Positions 9,938 to 18,005 are shown, counted from the first letter of the stretch. The stretch is 64,000 bases of DNA from Idiomarina zobellii (GCF_900100855.1 NZ_FNCB01000005.1:62001-126000), one strand, 5' to 3'. Notes: generated from the sequence alone by a model not told the origin. Program-made: numbers and translations.

Positions 9938-11131
9938 TTAAATGTCAAAGGCTTGATTCATACTAGTTGTTTCTTCAGTATTCACCAACTCAATTCTACT
10001 GGCCTCCGGCAACTTCAAAGAGGCAAAATACTCTTTCATATGTTCCACGTATTTATCACTAATTTCGCACATAACAAATCGCCGTCTCAAATTGAGAGCG
10101 GCGCGAGCTGTTGTACCAATTCCTCCGAAGGGATCTAATACTACATCGCCCTGAAATGAATAGTATTTTATAACTTTCTCTGCTAGCTCGAGAGGAAAAG
10201 TTGCAGGGTGTACTTTTGAGCGAGACGGGTTAATCCTCCAAATGTTTGTTTTCTCGTAGTCGTCATCCACTTTAGACTCAAGAACAGCGGCTTGGTCGGG
10301 GTGTTTTCTAATATTCCAGTCAATTAAATTTTTTGTCTTTTTTCGATAAACCAAAATGTACTCAGTAATTGGTACTGGTTTATATTGAAGAGGGTTCCTA
10401 TCTGCGGCAAAACGGCGCCCTCTTCCAAATGACCAGCCAGCTCCCTCTGGTTTTACCCAATGGATGTCATCTACAAACTCAAAACCCTCCTCAATAAATA
10501 ACCTATGCATATCGAAGGGAACGGCGATACGTTTACTCGACTCACTCCGAGAGGCGCGTCGGAGCAAAACCGGAGAAACGTTCATTACAAAGAAGCGGCC
10601 TTCCGAGAGACATCGAGCGGACTCGCGAATCACCTGCCTCATTAGCTCTAAATATTCTTCATATGTTGAGTACTCTGAGTACTCCGGCTTGGCATTGTAG
10701 TATGGTGGAGAGGTAAAGACCAAATTTACCGATTGTTCAGGCAAGTTCTTTAGTTGCTCCCGTGCGTCTCCTTTTATGATTGAGTTCTGTAAAGGCGATA
10801 ATACGGGGTCTGGTGTTTTACTCCTGGTTTTCTTCGGTTTGTTTTTAGCATTCTTTTGCCGAGTCAATAGCAGCTTTGGCTTTGTTGTTCTTTCCTCATC
10901 AATTGTTGCCACTTTTGCATTAATCACAACCTCACCAATGCGCTCCCCTAAAGTTTTGACTGGTACGCGCCAAATATGAAATCTGTCATCGATTTCAGGA
11001 AGACCGAACTCAACATCCTCTGAGCTCAACTCATCGATATTTGATAAATAATTTTCAGCTATGAGTTTTGCGTCGGATACTTTGCTAACTTTATAACCTC
11101 GAGTTTCAGAGACTAGCATCTTAGTTTTCAT
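9938..11131 (-). CDS. Type II DNA methyltransferase (beta class, N4-cytosine or N6-adenine)
   Basis: 397 aa. Catalytic motif [10 protein letters not shown] (SPPY at 141-144) precedes the SAM-binding motif [13 protein letters not shown] (333-340), the order of the beta class. SPPY is common in N4-cytosine enzymes but does not exclude N6-adenine. A 110-residue N-terminal extension with a lysine-rich end ([10 protein letters not shown]) may help target recognition or bind DNA. Start ATG follows AGGAAAAACACG. Protects host DNA from the partner nuclease encoded just downstream. Confidence 0.9.
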   Translation of the reverse strand: MKTKMLVSETRGYKVSKVSDAKLIAENYLSNIDELSSEDVEFGLPEIDDRFHIWRVPVKTLGERIGEVVINAKVATIDEERTTKPKLLLTRQKNAKNKPKKTRSKTPDPVLSPLQNSIIKGDAREQLKNLPEQSVNLVFTSPPYYNAKPEYSEYSTYEEYLELMRQVIRESARCLSEGRFFVMNVSPVLLRRASRSESSKRIAVPFDMHRLFIEEGFEFVDDIHWVKPEGAGWSFGRGRRFAADRNPLQYKPVPITEYILVYRKKTKNLIDWNIRKHPDQAAVLESKVDDDYEKTNIWRINPSRSKVHPATFPLELAEKVIKYYSFQGDVVLDPFGGIGTTARAALNLRRRFVMCEISDKYVEHMKEYFASLKLPEASRIELVNTEETTSMNQAFDI

Positions 11132-11454
11132 CGTGTTTTTCCTAAATTAAGCTCATACTTCCATTGTAACAATAGAAGCTCGGCCTTGGAAGCTTAAAAT
11201 GTATGAAATTCGTATGGGTCATTTACGACTGTTGCTTTAAAACCGACTGACGAAGGCAAGCCAGGTGCGGTTTACCGTTATATCCCATTGAATTTTAAGT
11301 CTACATAATGAAACAGCATCTGAGGGCAAGAATAGTTGAAGTTCCCAAAATACAATAACGGGAACAAGCAAACCCACTAAAAACGGGCTATTTCCCCCTT
11401 TATACCCTCTTAAGTACTCAAAATCACGTTTTACAGCAAAAAAGGAACTCGATC
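11132..11454. other. Intergenic region, divergent promoters expected
   Basis: 323 bp between the methyltransferase and the small recombinase, transcribed away from each other. A+T-rich, no coding potential I can support. It must hold promoters for both sides, but I see no convincing operator. Confidence 0.4.
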
Positions 11455-12015
11455 ATGGCCGAAGTACAAGCGGTTAAAGATCTGGACACCGTTAAGCTGA
11501 TTAGCTACCTCCTTAAACGAACCTATGGTCAGCAGATTGCTGATGTTTGGGATGTAGGCCTTAATCTTGCTTTGCGGATATCAGACCTACTATCTATTAA
11601 GTTTGAAAACATTAACGATGAGCGTCTCGCCCTAGTTGAAGGCAAAACGTCAAAGCAAGCGACTATAAAACTCAACGACAAGGCACGGTCAATCATCACA
11701 CGAATAAAAGATGAGCACCCAGAGCACGTTTATCTTTTTCAGTCTTACCGAAATCAATGGTCCAAAACTGTGTCGGCTAAACCATTGAGTCGTCGATATG
11801 TGTCGAGGGCTTTTGCGGCTATTGGTGAAGAAGTGGGTGTTGACTTAGGTACACACTCAATGCGAAAGACCCGAGGTTATCACCTTTATAAAAACACGAA
11901 AGATATCGCTAGAGTAATGAAGATGCTGCGTCATAGCTCTGAGGCTGTGACATTGAGATACATCGGCATTACCCAAGAAGATGTGGATCGCGACTTTGCT
12001 GAACTAGAGCTTTAA
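11455..12015 (+). CDS. Small tyrosine recombinase (catalytic domain only, FimB/XerD-like)
   Basis: 186 aa, close to the size of FimB/FimE inversion recombinases and lacking an N-terminal core-binding domain. Catalytic set visible: R41 (LALRISDLLS), a beta-hairpin lysine near 64-67, H134-x-x-R137 (THSMRKTR), H160 (MLRHSSEAV) and nucleophile Y169 (LRYIG). Ribosome-binding site AAGGAA before the ATG. Unlike the two island integrases, so it probably acts on a different site, possibly DNA inversion or resolution. A perfect inverted repeat lies 95 bp downstream. Confidence 0.88.
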   Translation: MAEVQAVKDLDTVKLISYLLKRTYGQQIADVWDVGLNLALRISDLLSIKFENINDERLALVEGKTSKQATIKLNDKARSIITRIKDEHPEHVYLFQSYRNQWSKTVSAKPLSRRYVSRAFAAIGEEVGVDLGTHSMRKTRGYHLYKNTKDIARVMKMLRHSSEAVTLRYIGITQEDVDRDFAELEL

Positions 12016-12040
12016 GGACCTTCGGGTCCTTTCTGCTAAA
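12014..12040 (+). terminator. Rho-independent-like terminator of the small recombinase
   Basis: AAGGACC, loop, GGTCCTT stem-loop directly at the recombinase stop, followed shortly by an A/T-rich stretch with six T. Confidence 0.6.
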
Positions 12041-12110
12041 TTTTTTGTCTAGCCTTGTGATAAAGGCCCTTATAAAGCCTTCGCCTTTGGAGCCCCCTGG
12101 GTTGAGTGCT

Positions 12111-12128
12111 CGTAGGCGTTCGCCTACG
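12111..12128. repeat. Perfect inverted repeat downstream of the small recombinase
   Basis: CGTAGGCG, TT, CGCCTACG: eight-base arms with a two-base spacer, G+C-rich in an A+T-rich island. It could be a recombinase core site or an RNA hairpin; no second copy was found by eye. Confidence 0.5.
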
Positions 12129-12164
12129 TTCAGGTGCAAAGAAAAATTAATCAAACCTATATCA

Positions 12165-12207
12165 CCTAATGGCAGTTACGGCTGCAGTTAATTAACTGTC
12201 AATTAGG
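12165..12207 (+). promoter_or_regulatory. Candidate LytTR operator before the membrane/LytTR operon
   Basis: Three CAGTTA copies: GCAGTTA at 12172-12178 and 12184-12190 (12-bp apart) and an inverted copy that makes the perfect palindrome CAGTTAATTAACTG (12185-12198). The inverted copy read on the other strand is ACAGTTAAT, which fits the LytTR half-site consensus [TA][AC][CA]GTTN[AG][TG] fully. Outer arms CCTAAT and ATTAGG add symmetry, and the right arm merges with the AGGAG ribosome-binding site. Suggests autoregulation. Confidence 0.55.
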
Positions 12208-12216
12208 AGAATATTT

Positions 12217-12594
12217 ATGTCGAACGTAACGGTGGTACACACCAAATCAGAATTAGAGCGAGCAATCGAAAGGCAAGATAAAACTATTGCCGTAAAAAGC
12301 GCATCGTTGGCTGATGACGTGAGAACGGTCAAGGCAGCATCATCGGGTGCCTTTGCTTTAGCCGTCGGCTCAGCAGGTGTCTTTGCTACTAACTTTTGGA
12401 ATCCGTTAGGGTGGGGCTCTGGCATTATCGGAACGCTATCTACAGGCTCACTGATCACAGCAATTATAGCGATCGGTCTCAGCACTACATTGCTATTCGC
12501 TATTTACAACGACTACTCGATAAAGGGCCGAACATCGATACGAATGGCTGGTGGTAACAGCATCGACGCAGATCTGGTTATGGAGAGGGAGTAG
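12217..12594 (+). CDS. Small membrane protein paired with a LytTR regulator
   Basis: 125 aa, unknown family. N-terminal 40 residues are charged and possibly helical; two hydrophobic segments follow (about 42-65 with SSGAFALAVGSAGVFA and 74-98 with SLITAIIAIGLSTTLLFAIY), then a short polar tail. AGGAGAA ribosome-binding site. Ends two bases before the LytTR gene, whose ribosome-binding site lies inside this gene, so the two are translationally coupled. By analogy with LytTR regulatory systems (a membrane inhibitor plus a LytTR protein, as HdrRM/BrsRM in streptococci) it may hold the regulator inactive; this is inference. Confidence 0.7.
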   Translation: MSNVTVVHTKSELERAIERQDKTIAVKSASLADDVRTVKAASSGAFALAVGSAGVFATNFWNPLGWGSGIIGTLSTGSLITAIIAIGLSTTLLFAIYNDYSIKGRTSIRMAGGNSIDADLVMERE

Positions 12595-12596
12595 AT

Positions 12597-12938
12597 ATGG
12601 GTAGCATGAGACGAAACATTATCGCTGTTAAAACGCGCCCGGGTGAGGTTCGCTTTATTTCTGTTGCATCAATCGAACGTGTAGAGGCGTTCGGTAATTA
12701 CGTGAAGATCTACTTTGGCAACGAGCGTGTGCTGCATCGAGCAACGCTTTCGGATATGGAAGACATACTGGATGATAGGTTCATTCGCATTCATCGAAGC
12801 CACATCGTAAAGCGTGACCATCTGCGAAAGCTTTTATCAGAGCTCGGTCGATACCAGGAAGTCGAGTTGGCTGACGAAACAGTACTGCCGCTAGGTGGTA
12901 ACTATAAGCGCCAGCTAATGCTCGAACTTGGCTTGTAA
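12597..12938 (+). CDS. Stand-alone LytTR-type DNA-binding regulator
   Basis: 113 aa, essentially only a LytTR domain: EVRFISVASIERVEAFGNYV, then LHRATLSDMEDIL, then the signature FIRIHRSHIVKRDHL and LPLGGNYKRQL. No receiver domain, so it is not a classical response regulator. Start at 12597 is chosen because GGGAG lies seven bases upstream. Convergent with csrA downstream. Confidence 0.9.
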   Translation: MGSMRRNIIAVKTRPGEVRFISVASIERVEAFGNYVKIYFGNERVLHRATLSDMEDILDDRFIRIHRSHIVKRDHLRKLLSELGRYQEVELADETVLPLGGNYKRQLMLELGL

Positions 12939-12947
12939 GGGATAGGC

Positions 12948-13139
12948 TCAGGGTGAAATAACCTTGGGCTTATTTTTTGTCTTAGGTGCCTGCGTGACAG
13001 CGTCGTCACGCATAACAACGACGTCTGCTGGCGCATCAATACCAAGTTTTACCTCGCCATCTTTTACCTTACAAACGGTAACGGTTACGTCGTTGCCTAT
13101 AGTTAGCTTTTCGGATGCCCTGCGGCTTAGAATTAGCAT
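12948..13139 (-). CDS. csrA: CsrA/RsmA-family translational regulator (island paralogue)
   Basis: 63 aa from MLILSRR at 13139, preceded by AAAAGGAC; an in-frame start six codons upstream is unlikely. RNA-contact residues L4, R6 and R44 (in VVVMRDDA) are kept, with IGNDVTVTV and KLGIDAP matching the family, so GGA-motif RNA binding is plausible. The C-terminal tail (QAPKTKNKPK) is longer and more basic than usual. Chromosomal CsrA is normally elsewhere, so this is probably an element-borne second copy that could reset host or island gene expression. Confidence 0.92.
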   Translation of the reverse strand: MLILSRRASEKLTIGNDVTVTVCKVKDGEVKLGIDAPADVVVMRDDAVTQAPKTKNKPKVISP

Positions 13140-13561
13140 GTTGAAGTCCTTTTCCAATATGAATAAATGCCCTTCCGTGCAAAATATAATATCACCATTA
13201 GAAAAACTTCATAGCTTGGACCCTAGTCCGCTTGTCGCTGCTAAACAGCCAGTCTGTTATGAGTGGACAGCGGATCTTCTGACTTTCGGCCTATTTCAGC
13301 GAGTGACTACACGTCCCGTTGCTCTTATGTGTGGATGTCGCTAGCGATGCACGTCACACTCACTTCGGCAATATTGCGCGTTTTGTTGTTGTGTTGTGTA
13401 TTTAAGTCGTTTACTGTCAATGACATAACAAAAAATAAAGGTTCGATATTGTGTGCTCGGTAGAGTGTAACTGCGCCTGCTCAAATTGCCTTTGCTAGAT
13501 AGAGACCTTTCAAATCGGGAAGGCATTCTCAATCAGTAAGTTAAGAACAGAAAACTATCAA
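13140..13561. other. Intergenic region upstream of the first cassette
   Basis: About 420 bp with no gene I can support. It includes the csrA promoter region and ends at TTAGGC (13562), where the first integron cassette begins. I looked for an attI or intI remnant and could not recognise one. Confidence 0.4.
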
Positions 13562-14544
13562 TTAGGCGAGTTTCTGAGTGCACATGCACAATATACAAAT
13601 GTTACGACAATCAAGAATTCGAGAAGGAAGAATGGATTTGAACCCTTGGGATATACCTGAATGGCATTCACTTGGTCGTGAGGCAGCATTAGTAAGGCAT
13701 CTCGTTGGCTCAGGGGCCACAGCTTTAGGGAGAGCAAATTATGCTGATCAAAGGGGTGAATATTACACAGCATTCTTTGGTCTATCTGTTGGCTTAGAAA
13801 GGCTTGCAAAGCTTGTCTTGGTTGCTGACTTCGCAATAGCAAATAATGGAAAAATGCCTGAAGAAAAAGAAGTGCGCAAATTCGGTCACAAACTTATCGA
13901 TCTTGCAGCTGCCGTCGACAGAATTGCTAGCAATAGAAATCTTGGCCTCCGATATGCACGCCCCAATTCGCTCATCAGCAACAGAATTCTAGAATGCCTT
14001 GATGCATTTGCCGATGCCCGTAGAGGTCGTTATGCCAATTTTGCATCTTTAGATAACCCGAATCTATCTAGTGAGGAACCCATTAGAAAGTGGTGGGAAG
14101 AAGTAGCGGAAACCATCTTGCAACAACACTATTACGGAAAGTCTGCACAAAGACGGATAGAAATTAATGCGGGGATAATTGATTCGATGATGTCTCACAT
14201 CACAATGGTTCGGCACACCGATGAAAGTGATAGATCAATGCATGATGTTAAGAGCGCATCTATTCGAACTGGGCAGACTGAAATCGTGCAGAAATTCGGA
14301 AGATACCATGCACTTACAATCGTTAGGTGGTTATCTAGCGTAATGGGAGAAATAGGTCGCTTAGCATGCTATCAACACAATATTGGAGGGTTCTTTGGGA
14401 TCGATGAATATTTCTATTCATACACTGTGGATGATAGCTTTCTAAAAACGAGAAAAATATGGCCGTTGAAATAAAAGGCCTAACAAAAAGTTCAACAACG
14501 CTCGTGCCTCGCTCGGACAGCCTATGCTGCCGGTTAACTTGGCG
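13562..14544 (+). mobile_element. Integron gene cassette 1
   Basis: Bounded on the left by TTAGGC at 13562 and on the right by the attC crossover after G14544. The first bases (TTAGGC) are complementary to the inverse core GCCTAAC of its own attC, as expected for a true cassette, since on circularisation the site would read GTTAGGC. One gene, same orientation, almost no extra DNA. Confidence 0.75.
13632..14474 (+). CDS. Cassette-encoded protein, possibly HEPN-like
   Basis: 280 aa from the ATG at 13632 with GAAGGAAG just upstream; in-frame starts at 13578 (GTG), 13584 and 13599 would add up to 18 residues. Helical, soluble, no signal peptide. The pattern YYTAFFGLSVGLERLAKLVL, then FGHKLIDLAAAV, then ARRGRYANF recalls HEPN-type helical bundles, which are often RNases or partners of nucleotidyltransferases, but no catalytic R-x4-6-H is evident. 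Function unknown. Ends 3 nt before the attC inverse core. Confidence 0.75.
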   Translation: MDLNPWDIPEWHSLGREAALVRHLVGSGATALGRANYADQRGEYYTAFFGLSVGLERLAKLVLVADFAIANNGKMPEEKEVRKFGHKLIDLAAAVDRIASNRNLGLRYARPNSLISNRILECLDAFADARRGRYANFASLDNPNLSSEEPIRKWWEEVAETILQQHYYGKSAQRRIEINAGIIDSMMSHITMVRHTDESDRSMHDVKSASIRTGQTEIVQKFGRYHALTIVRWLSSVMGEIGRLACYQHNIGGFFGIDEYFYSYTVDDSFLKTRKIWPLK

Positions 14545-14550
14545 TTAGCT
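14478..14550 (+). repeat. attC recombination site 1
   Basis: 73 bp from GCCTAAC (14478-14484) to GTTAGCT (14544-14550). The arms are imperfectly self-complementary: AAGTT-CAAC near the left core pairs with GTTAACTT near the right core with one unpaired base, the hallmark extrahelical base of attC. Crossover expected between G14544 and T14545. Confidence 0.75.
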
Positions 14551-14954
14551 TTTATCACAAAACAAAGTACGAGGAACATATGACCCCAGTCGTAGAAGAA
14601 GCACTTAAATCTCTTACCACAAGAGTGAATTTATCAACTGGACTCGCTCATCCGCTCGACTCAGATTCCGCGAAGGAAATGTTCAAAATTTTGAGTGAGC
14701 ATGGCGAGAGCTTGAATGGAAATGAAATAACCACGTGGGCTGCTCAGAATGGATGGTCTAATAGACATGCATCAGAACTTGGTGATCTTGGTGAAAAAAT
14801 TGGAAGCGGTGGCCGAGTTCAAATTAAAAACAAAGGGCGCTGGAGAGAGGATATTTATGAACAATGGCAATCTCCCCAAGCAAAAAGCTAACAATCGGCA
14901 GCAGCATCGCCCCTTCGGGGCTGGACTCGCTTACGCTTGCCACTGTGCCGGGCG
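14545..14954 (+). mobile_element. Integron gene cassette 2
   Basis: Begins TTAGCT (14545), complementary to its own attC inverse core AGCTAAC (14886-14892), and ends at G14954. One gene of 103 codons. No integron integrase gene is present in the window. Confidence 0.72.
14580..14891 (+). CDS. Cassette-encoded DUF1889-like small protein
   Basis: 103 aa, soluble. Layout resembles E. coli YoaC (DUF1889): SAKEMFKILSEHGESL, then ITTWAAQNGWSNRHA, then LGEKIGSGGRVQIKNKGRW. Function of the family unknown. GAGGAA ribosome-binding site five bases before the ATG. The stop overlaps the attC inverse core, a compact arrangement typical of cassettes. Confidence 0.75.
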   Translation: MTPVVEEALKSLTTRVNLSTGLAHPLDSDSAKEMFKILSEHGESLNGNEITTWAAQNGWSNRHASELGDLGEKIGSGGRVQIKNKGRWREDIYEQWQSPQAKS

Positions 14955-14960
14955 TTAATG
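14886..14960 (+). repeat. attC recombination site 2
   Basis: From AGCTAAC (14886) to GTTAATG (14954-14960). Contains the CGCCCCTTCGGGGC hairpin tip and arms that can fold back (CGGCA near the left, TGCCGGGC near the right). The right core is degenerate because no standard cassette follows. Confidence 0.65.
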
Positions 14961-15041
14961 TCCTCTCCTGACACTGAGCGGACCTATTTCCGCTCGTATG
15001 ACAGCAGTAGCAAACAGCGATAGCAGAAACTACTATTCCTG

Positions 15042-15269
15042 TTATCGTTTGATTTGAGTGTCAGTATACCCGCGTTTGCGTAACATACTTCTTGCCACCA
15101 TCTGGTCTTTACCCTCGTGCTTCCAGGCTGATTTATTAGCGATATCGAGTAGCTCTTTATCGCTTTTACCTTTCAGTCGCTTATGAGCCTGTGTGACCTC
15201 TGACGTTTGATCTACCGCCTCGGAAAGGATTTTTTTCCCTGTGGTATATATCGTATCCCAAATACTCAT
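15042..15269 (-). CDS. Small hypothetical protein
   Basis: 75 aa, charged, probably helical, with no hydrophobic segment long enough for a membrane helix. Pattern KGKSDKELLDIANKSAW and DQMVARSMLRKRGYTD could be a short helix pair. Not recognised. Same strand as the zinc-ribbon gene upstream (64-nt gap). Confidence 0.55.
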   Translation of the reverse strand: MSIWDTIYTTGKKILSEAVDQTSEVTQAHKRLKGKSDKELLDIANKSAWKHEGKDQMVARSMLRKRGYTDTQIKR

Positions 15270-15333
15270 TACTAATTCCTTTGAAGAGTAGGCGGGAATC
15301 AGTGCCCGCCTATAATCAACCAGAGCAGACTAA

Positions 15334-15498
15334 TCAGTCCTCAACCTTGCCGTCACCATCACAGTAAGGGCATTCAATACGTACACGAGAATCGCCACCA
15401 CAAGTAGGGCAACTATCGGGATGAGGGCCGCCACCGTAATCCAGCGGACAAGGAATCTCACCGCGACCTCGACATTCGGGACAGTTAACTTGTGACAC
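15334..15498 (-). CDS. Small DnaJ-type zinc-ribbon protein
   Basis: 54 aa from the GTG at 15498, which sits eight bases after AAGGAGAA; an ATG 21 codons upstream lacks such a site. Contains CPECRGRGEIPCP, CPTCGGDSR and CPYCDGDGK: CxxCxGxG repeats as in the DnaJ central zinc domain, so probably binds one or two zinc ions. Could be a chaperone-like or anti-repressor-like small factor. Not assigned. Confidence 0.65.
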   Translation of the reverse strand: MSQVNCPECRGRGEIPCPLDYGGGPHPDSCPTCGGDSRVRIECPYCDGDGKVED

Positions 15499-15637
15499 TT
15501 TATTTCTCCTTTTTAGATTAGTGAGCCTAAAAAGCATCTCAATGTTTACTATATGAGTCAATAGGTAGTTTATAGAGCGTTATTAGTTCTTCGTCTTGGT
15601 GTCAAGATTAACCAAATCCCAAACGGTGTGAACGTCA

Positions 15638-15865
15638 ATGGACATCAAGGCTGCATTTGGAAAAGCGGTGAAGTTGAGAAGAGTAGAGATAGATCTGTCA
15701 CAGGAAGATATGGCAAATAGCGCTGGGATGGCGCGCTCGTTTATCTCTAAAGTCGAGCGAGGCGATGCAAATCCCTCTGTGACTTCAGTAAAGAAAATTG
15801 CTGATACCTTGGGGGGGTTGCCTTCAGATCTGTGGCTAAAAGCTGAGGGCTACCTATCAAAATAA
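15638..15865 (+). CDS. XRE-family helix-turn-helix regulator
   Basis: 75 aa, one HTH_3 domain: LRRVEIDLSQEDMANSAGM then SFISKVERGDANPSVTSVKKIADTLG, ending soon after. Likely represses its own promoter and perhaps the divergent leftward small genes. No strong ribosome-binding site visible at the ATG. The 3' end overlaps the opposing gene by 16 bp. Confidence 0.88.
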   Translation: MDIKAAFGKAVKLRRVEIDLSQEDMANSAGMARSFISKVERGDANPSVTSVKKIADTLGGLPSDLWLKAEGYLSK

Positions 15866-16479
15866 TGTATCGGATTTAACGCAACTAGTTTTTGATAATC
15901 AAGTTCACGCTGCTTTTGCAGTTCATGCTCATAGTCATCCCAAACGTAGCCAGGGGCAGTAAGGCAACAGCGCTCGTAGCTCTCGTCAACAGCGCCCCTT
16001 AATATTGCCATCCATCGGTGATTGTCTAACCCTAGCTCCGTTCTCGGTAGCCTCTCGTGAACAGAGCGCTTACAAGAAAATGCGTTCAAAAGGATTTTTT
16101 GCCGAGTGAAGGCTAGAAAAAACACGTACTCAAGCCTCTCGTTATTATAGGTATCTTTAAAGTGGCTCCATAGTGCTGGGTCATCCGAGTCAATGGGATA
16201 CTTGCTTAAACGAAGGTAAGTCAATGCCGTTACGAAAGCGGTATCGACTAACTGTTCGTAGTTCTCTACCCAGCGACATTTTCGTAGGGTGATGGCATAA
16301 TCGACCGCCACCTGAATGGCGTCGGCTTCGAATAGTCCGTGGCTAATGCATCGACTTCTTTGGTTTACCTCTTCGCATACTGCTGAAAGCTTATCCATGT
16401 CTACCGGCAATGCTTGGTGTCTGTGCAGCCGGTGGTGAATTTCCTGCAATTGGGCAGGGGTGAATGTATGGATCCACAT
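15850..16479 (-). CDS. Hypothetical protein, paralogue A
   Basis: 209 aa from the ATG at 16479 (MWIHTF) with GGAGACAGTT upstream. Soluble and helical, not recognised. It is similar to the gene at 17397-17951: both start near a small alpha-helical segment with IHH/IHK, share an AI-x-L-x(4)-W-x-E pattern, an A/DTAF-x(6)-L block, and end with a W-D-x-Y motif. The two flank a third unknown gene on the same strand, suggesting an operon of related factors. Confidence 0.6.
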   Translation of the reverse strand: MWIHTFTPAQLQEIHHRLHRHQALPVDMDKLSAVCEEVNQRSRCISHGLFEADAIQVAVDYAITLRKCRWVENYEQLVDTAFVTALTYLRLSKYPIDSDDPALWSHFKDTYNNERLEYVFFLAFTRQKILLNAFSCKRSVHERLPRTELGLDNHRWMAILRGAVDESYERCCLTAPGYVWDDYEHELQKQRELDYQKLVALNPIHYFDR

Positions 16480-16580
16480 AACTGTCTCCAAATGGTTTGT
16501 GTTTGAATTTTAGGGTGTTAGGCAGGGGTAAAGCTGACTCTAAAATGGAATCAGCTTTGGAGTCTTAGTTATCGTATTGT

Positions 16581-17282
16581 TTAGTCGTCCTCGTTTTGAT
16601 TATTCTTCGGTGCTTTGTCTACGTCAGTGACGTTGAGTTGTTCCGCAATAGTGGAAGCATCGTTCGCTGCAATGCGTTTATTAGACGTAATATTTAGTTG
16701 CCCCTCGTTCAGTTGGACATAGCTGTTGAGATATTTCTTCAACGAGCCAATGCCAATCTGGGTATGCAATCCTTTGATTATCTTATCTATTCGCGTGGCA
16801 GAGGTGTTTGCAATCGCTTCGATGAATAAAGGATAAATAGTGTCGGGCATGTAATATCCGTGGGACTTCAGATATACGGTTACTACTCGGGCCAGGTATT
16901 GATAAAAGCGCTCAGCCGACTCGGGTTCTTCGGGCGCTAGCTGGGCCGCTTGATATGTAAACGACGCAATGTAAACAAAAGGGTCTGGCGCGTGGGTAGC
17001 TGCGATTAAGTGCCACCATGTTACGGACTCAAGCTGGTTATTCGTTATTCGTTCGCAATCACCATCCCAGTCTGACGGATTAAGTGAGTGTTTTACGGCG
17101 TCCAAAAGCTCCTTCGTGATAGGCGTCACATTGAGCTCTTCTATTGCGACGCCTGCTCTATAAGCTTCATTTAACCGGACTTGAAGCATTTCCTTTGATG
17201 CGTGGTCATAGACCGAAACGAGAGGCATGTGTGTTCGGCGAAATCCAGTATCGACATAACCTTCTTGAGGATCGAATATCAA
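16581..17282 (-). CDS. Hypothetical protein between two paralogues
   Basis: 233 aa from a TTG start at 17282, with AAGGAGT correctly spaced. Soluble, mixed helix; acidic C-terminal tail (NNQNEDD). The centre (WWHLIAATHAPDPF, FYQYLARVVTVYL) may be a distant relative of the flanking paralogues. Not recognised. Confidence 0.6.
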   Translation of the reverse strand: MIFDPQEGYVDTGFRRTHMPLVSVYDHASKEMLQVRLNEAYRAGVAIEELNVTPITKELLDAVKHSLNPSDWDGDCERITNNQLESVTWWHLIAATHAPDPFVYIASFTYQAAQLAPEEPESAERFYQYLARVVTVYLKSHGYYMPDTIYPLFIEAIANTSATRIDKIIKGLHTQIGIGSLKKYLNSYVQLNEGQLNITSNKRIAANDASTIAEQLNVTDVDKAPKNNQNEDD

Positions 17283-17396
17283 AACGTTACTCCTTGTTTT
17301 GGGTAGACTGGAGTAATCGAATTGATAATTAGTGGTGGTTAATTACCCCAGTATGAAAGGGTGACACTACTTGGTTACTTTATTAGATTCAACGGG

Positions 17397-17951
17397 TTAG
17401 TCGTTAACGTAGTTGTCCCACTGAACGCCTTTGCATCCTGATACAGTGAAACTTTCTCTTAAGCTCCTCAAACCCGTCATGAGAGGGCCAAAGCGAATCG
17501 GTGAGTGTATTGACCGCTTCGTCATTTCAAGAGCGTCACCCGCTGTTAACGGTTCTTTTGAATGGCTTATGATGGTCTTGGCGTGTTCTAACATGAGTCG
17601 TGGTGCAAACTTATCTACCGTTGTCCATTCGTCCCGCATGACGTTGAACAATATCTGGTCATTGCCTTTCATGGGGATGCCATATTGATTCAAAAATAGC
17701 AGGCACACGGCAAATGCAGTTTCTGCGGCACGGTTGGTATCCTCTGTCCACTCGGTGTGTGCCAAGCGAATCGCGTACTCAGCAGCAATTGAGAATATCG
17801 AGTCTAAGTTAACGGTGTAATCAAAATACTCACGGTCAATGGTGTTGCATATATCGACAAGCTGAGCAAAGTTGGGCTGATGCGTCGCTTCGCGGTGCAT
17901 CCCCTTGTGTATTTTGACGATGTCCATGGGTTTGACTAGACGTAAAATCAT
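17397..17951 (-). CDS. Hypothetical protein, paralogue B
   Basis: 184 aa, ATG at 17951 after GGAGACCATT, nearly the same leader as paralogue A. Shares with A the EYAIRLAHTEWTED region, the ETAFAVCLLFLNQYG region and a terminal QWDNYVND. Unknown function. First gene of the leftward run after the AlpA-like regulator. Confidence 0.6.
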   Translation of the reverse strand: MILRLVKPMDIVKIHKGMHREATHQPNFAQLVDICNTIDREYFDYTVNLDSIFSIAAEYAIRLAHTEWTEDTNRAAETAFAVCLLFLNQYGIPMKGNDQILFNVMRDEWTTVDKFAPRLMLEHAKTIISHSKEPLTAGDALEMTKRSIHSPIRFGPLMTGLRSLRESFTVSGCKGVQWDNYVND

Positions 17952-18005
17952 AATGGTCTCCGATTGATAAGTGGCGGCGAGCTGCCGTCATTGAGAAATG
18001 CAGGG

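Noticed and set aside
12597-12938. Two-component response regulator
   Set aside because: Only the LytTR domain is present, no receiver domain and no histidine kinase nearby.
12938-12985. Bidirectional terminator between LytTR gene and csrA
   Set aside because: The possible stem pairs at only about 8 of 11 positions and overlaps the csrA coding end; too weak.
13140-13561. Integron integrase or attI next to the cassettes
   Set aside because: No coding frame for IntI and no clear GTTRRRY attI pattern except the cassette border TTAGGC preceded by A.
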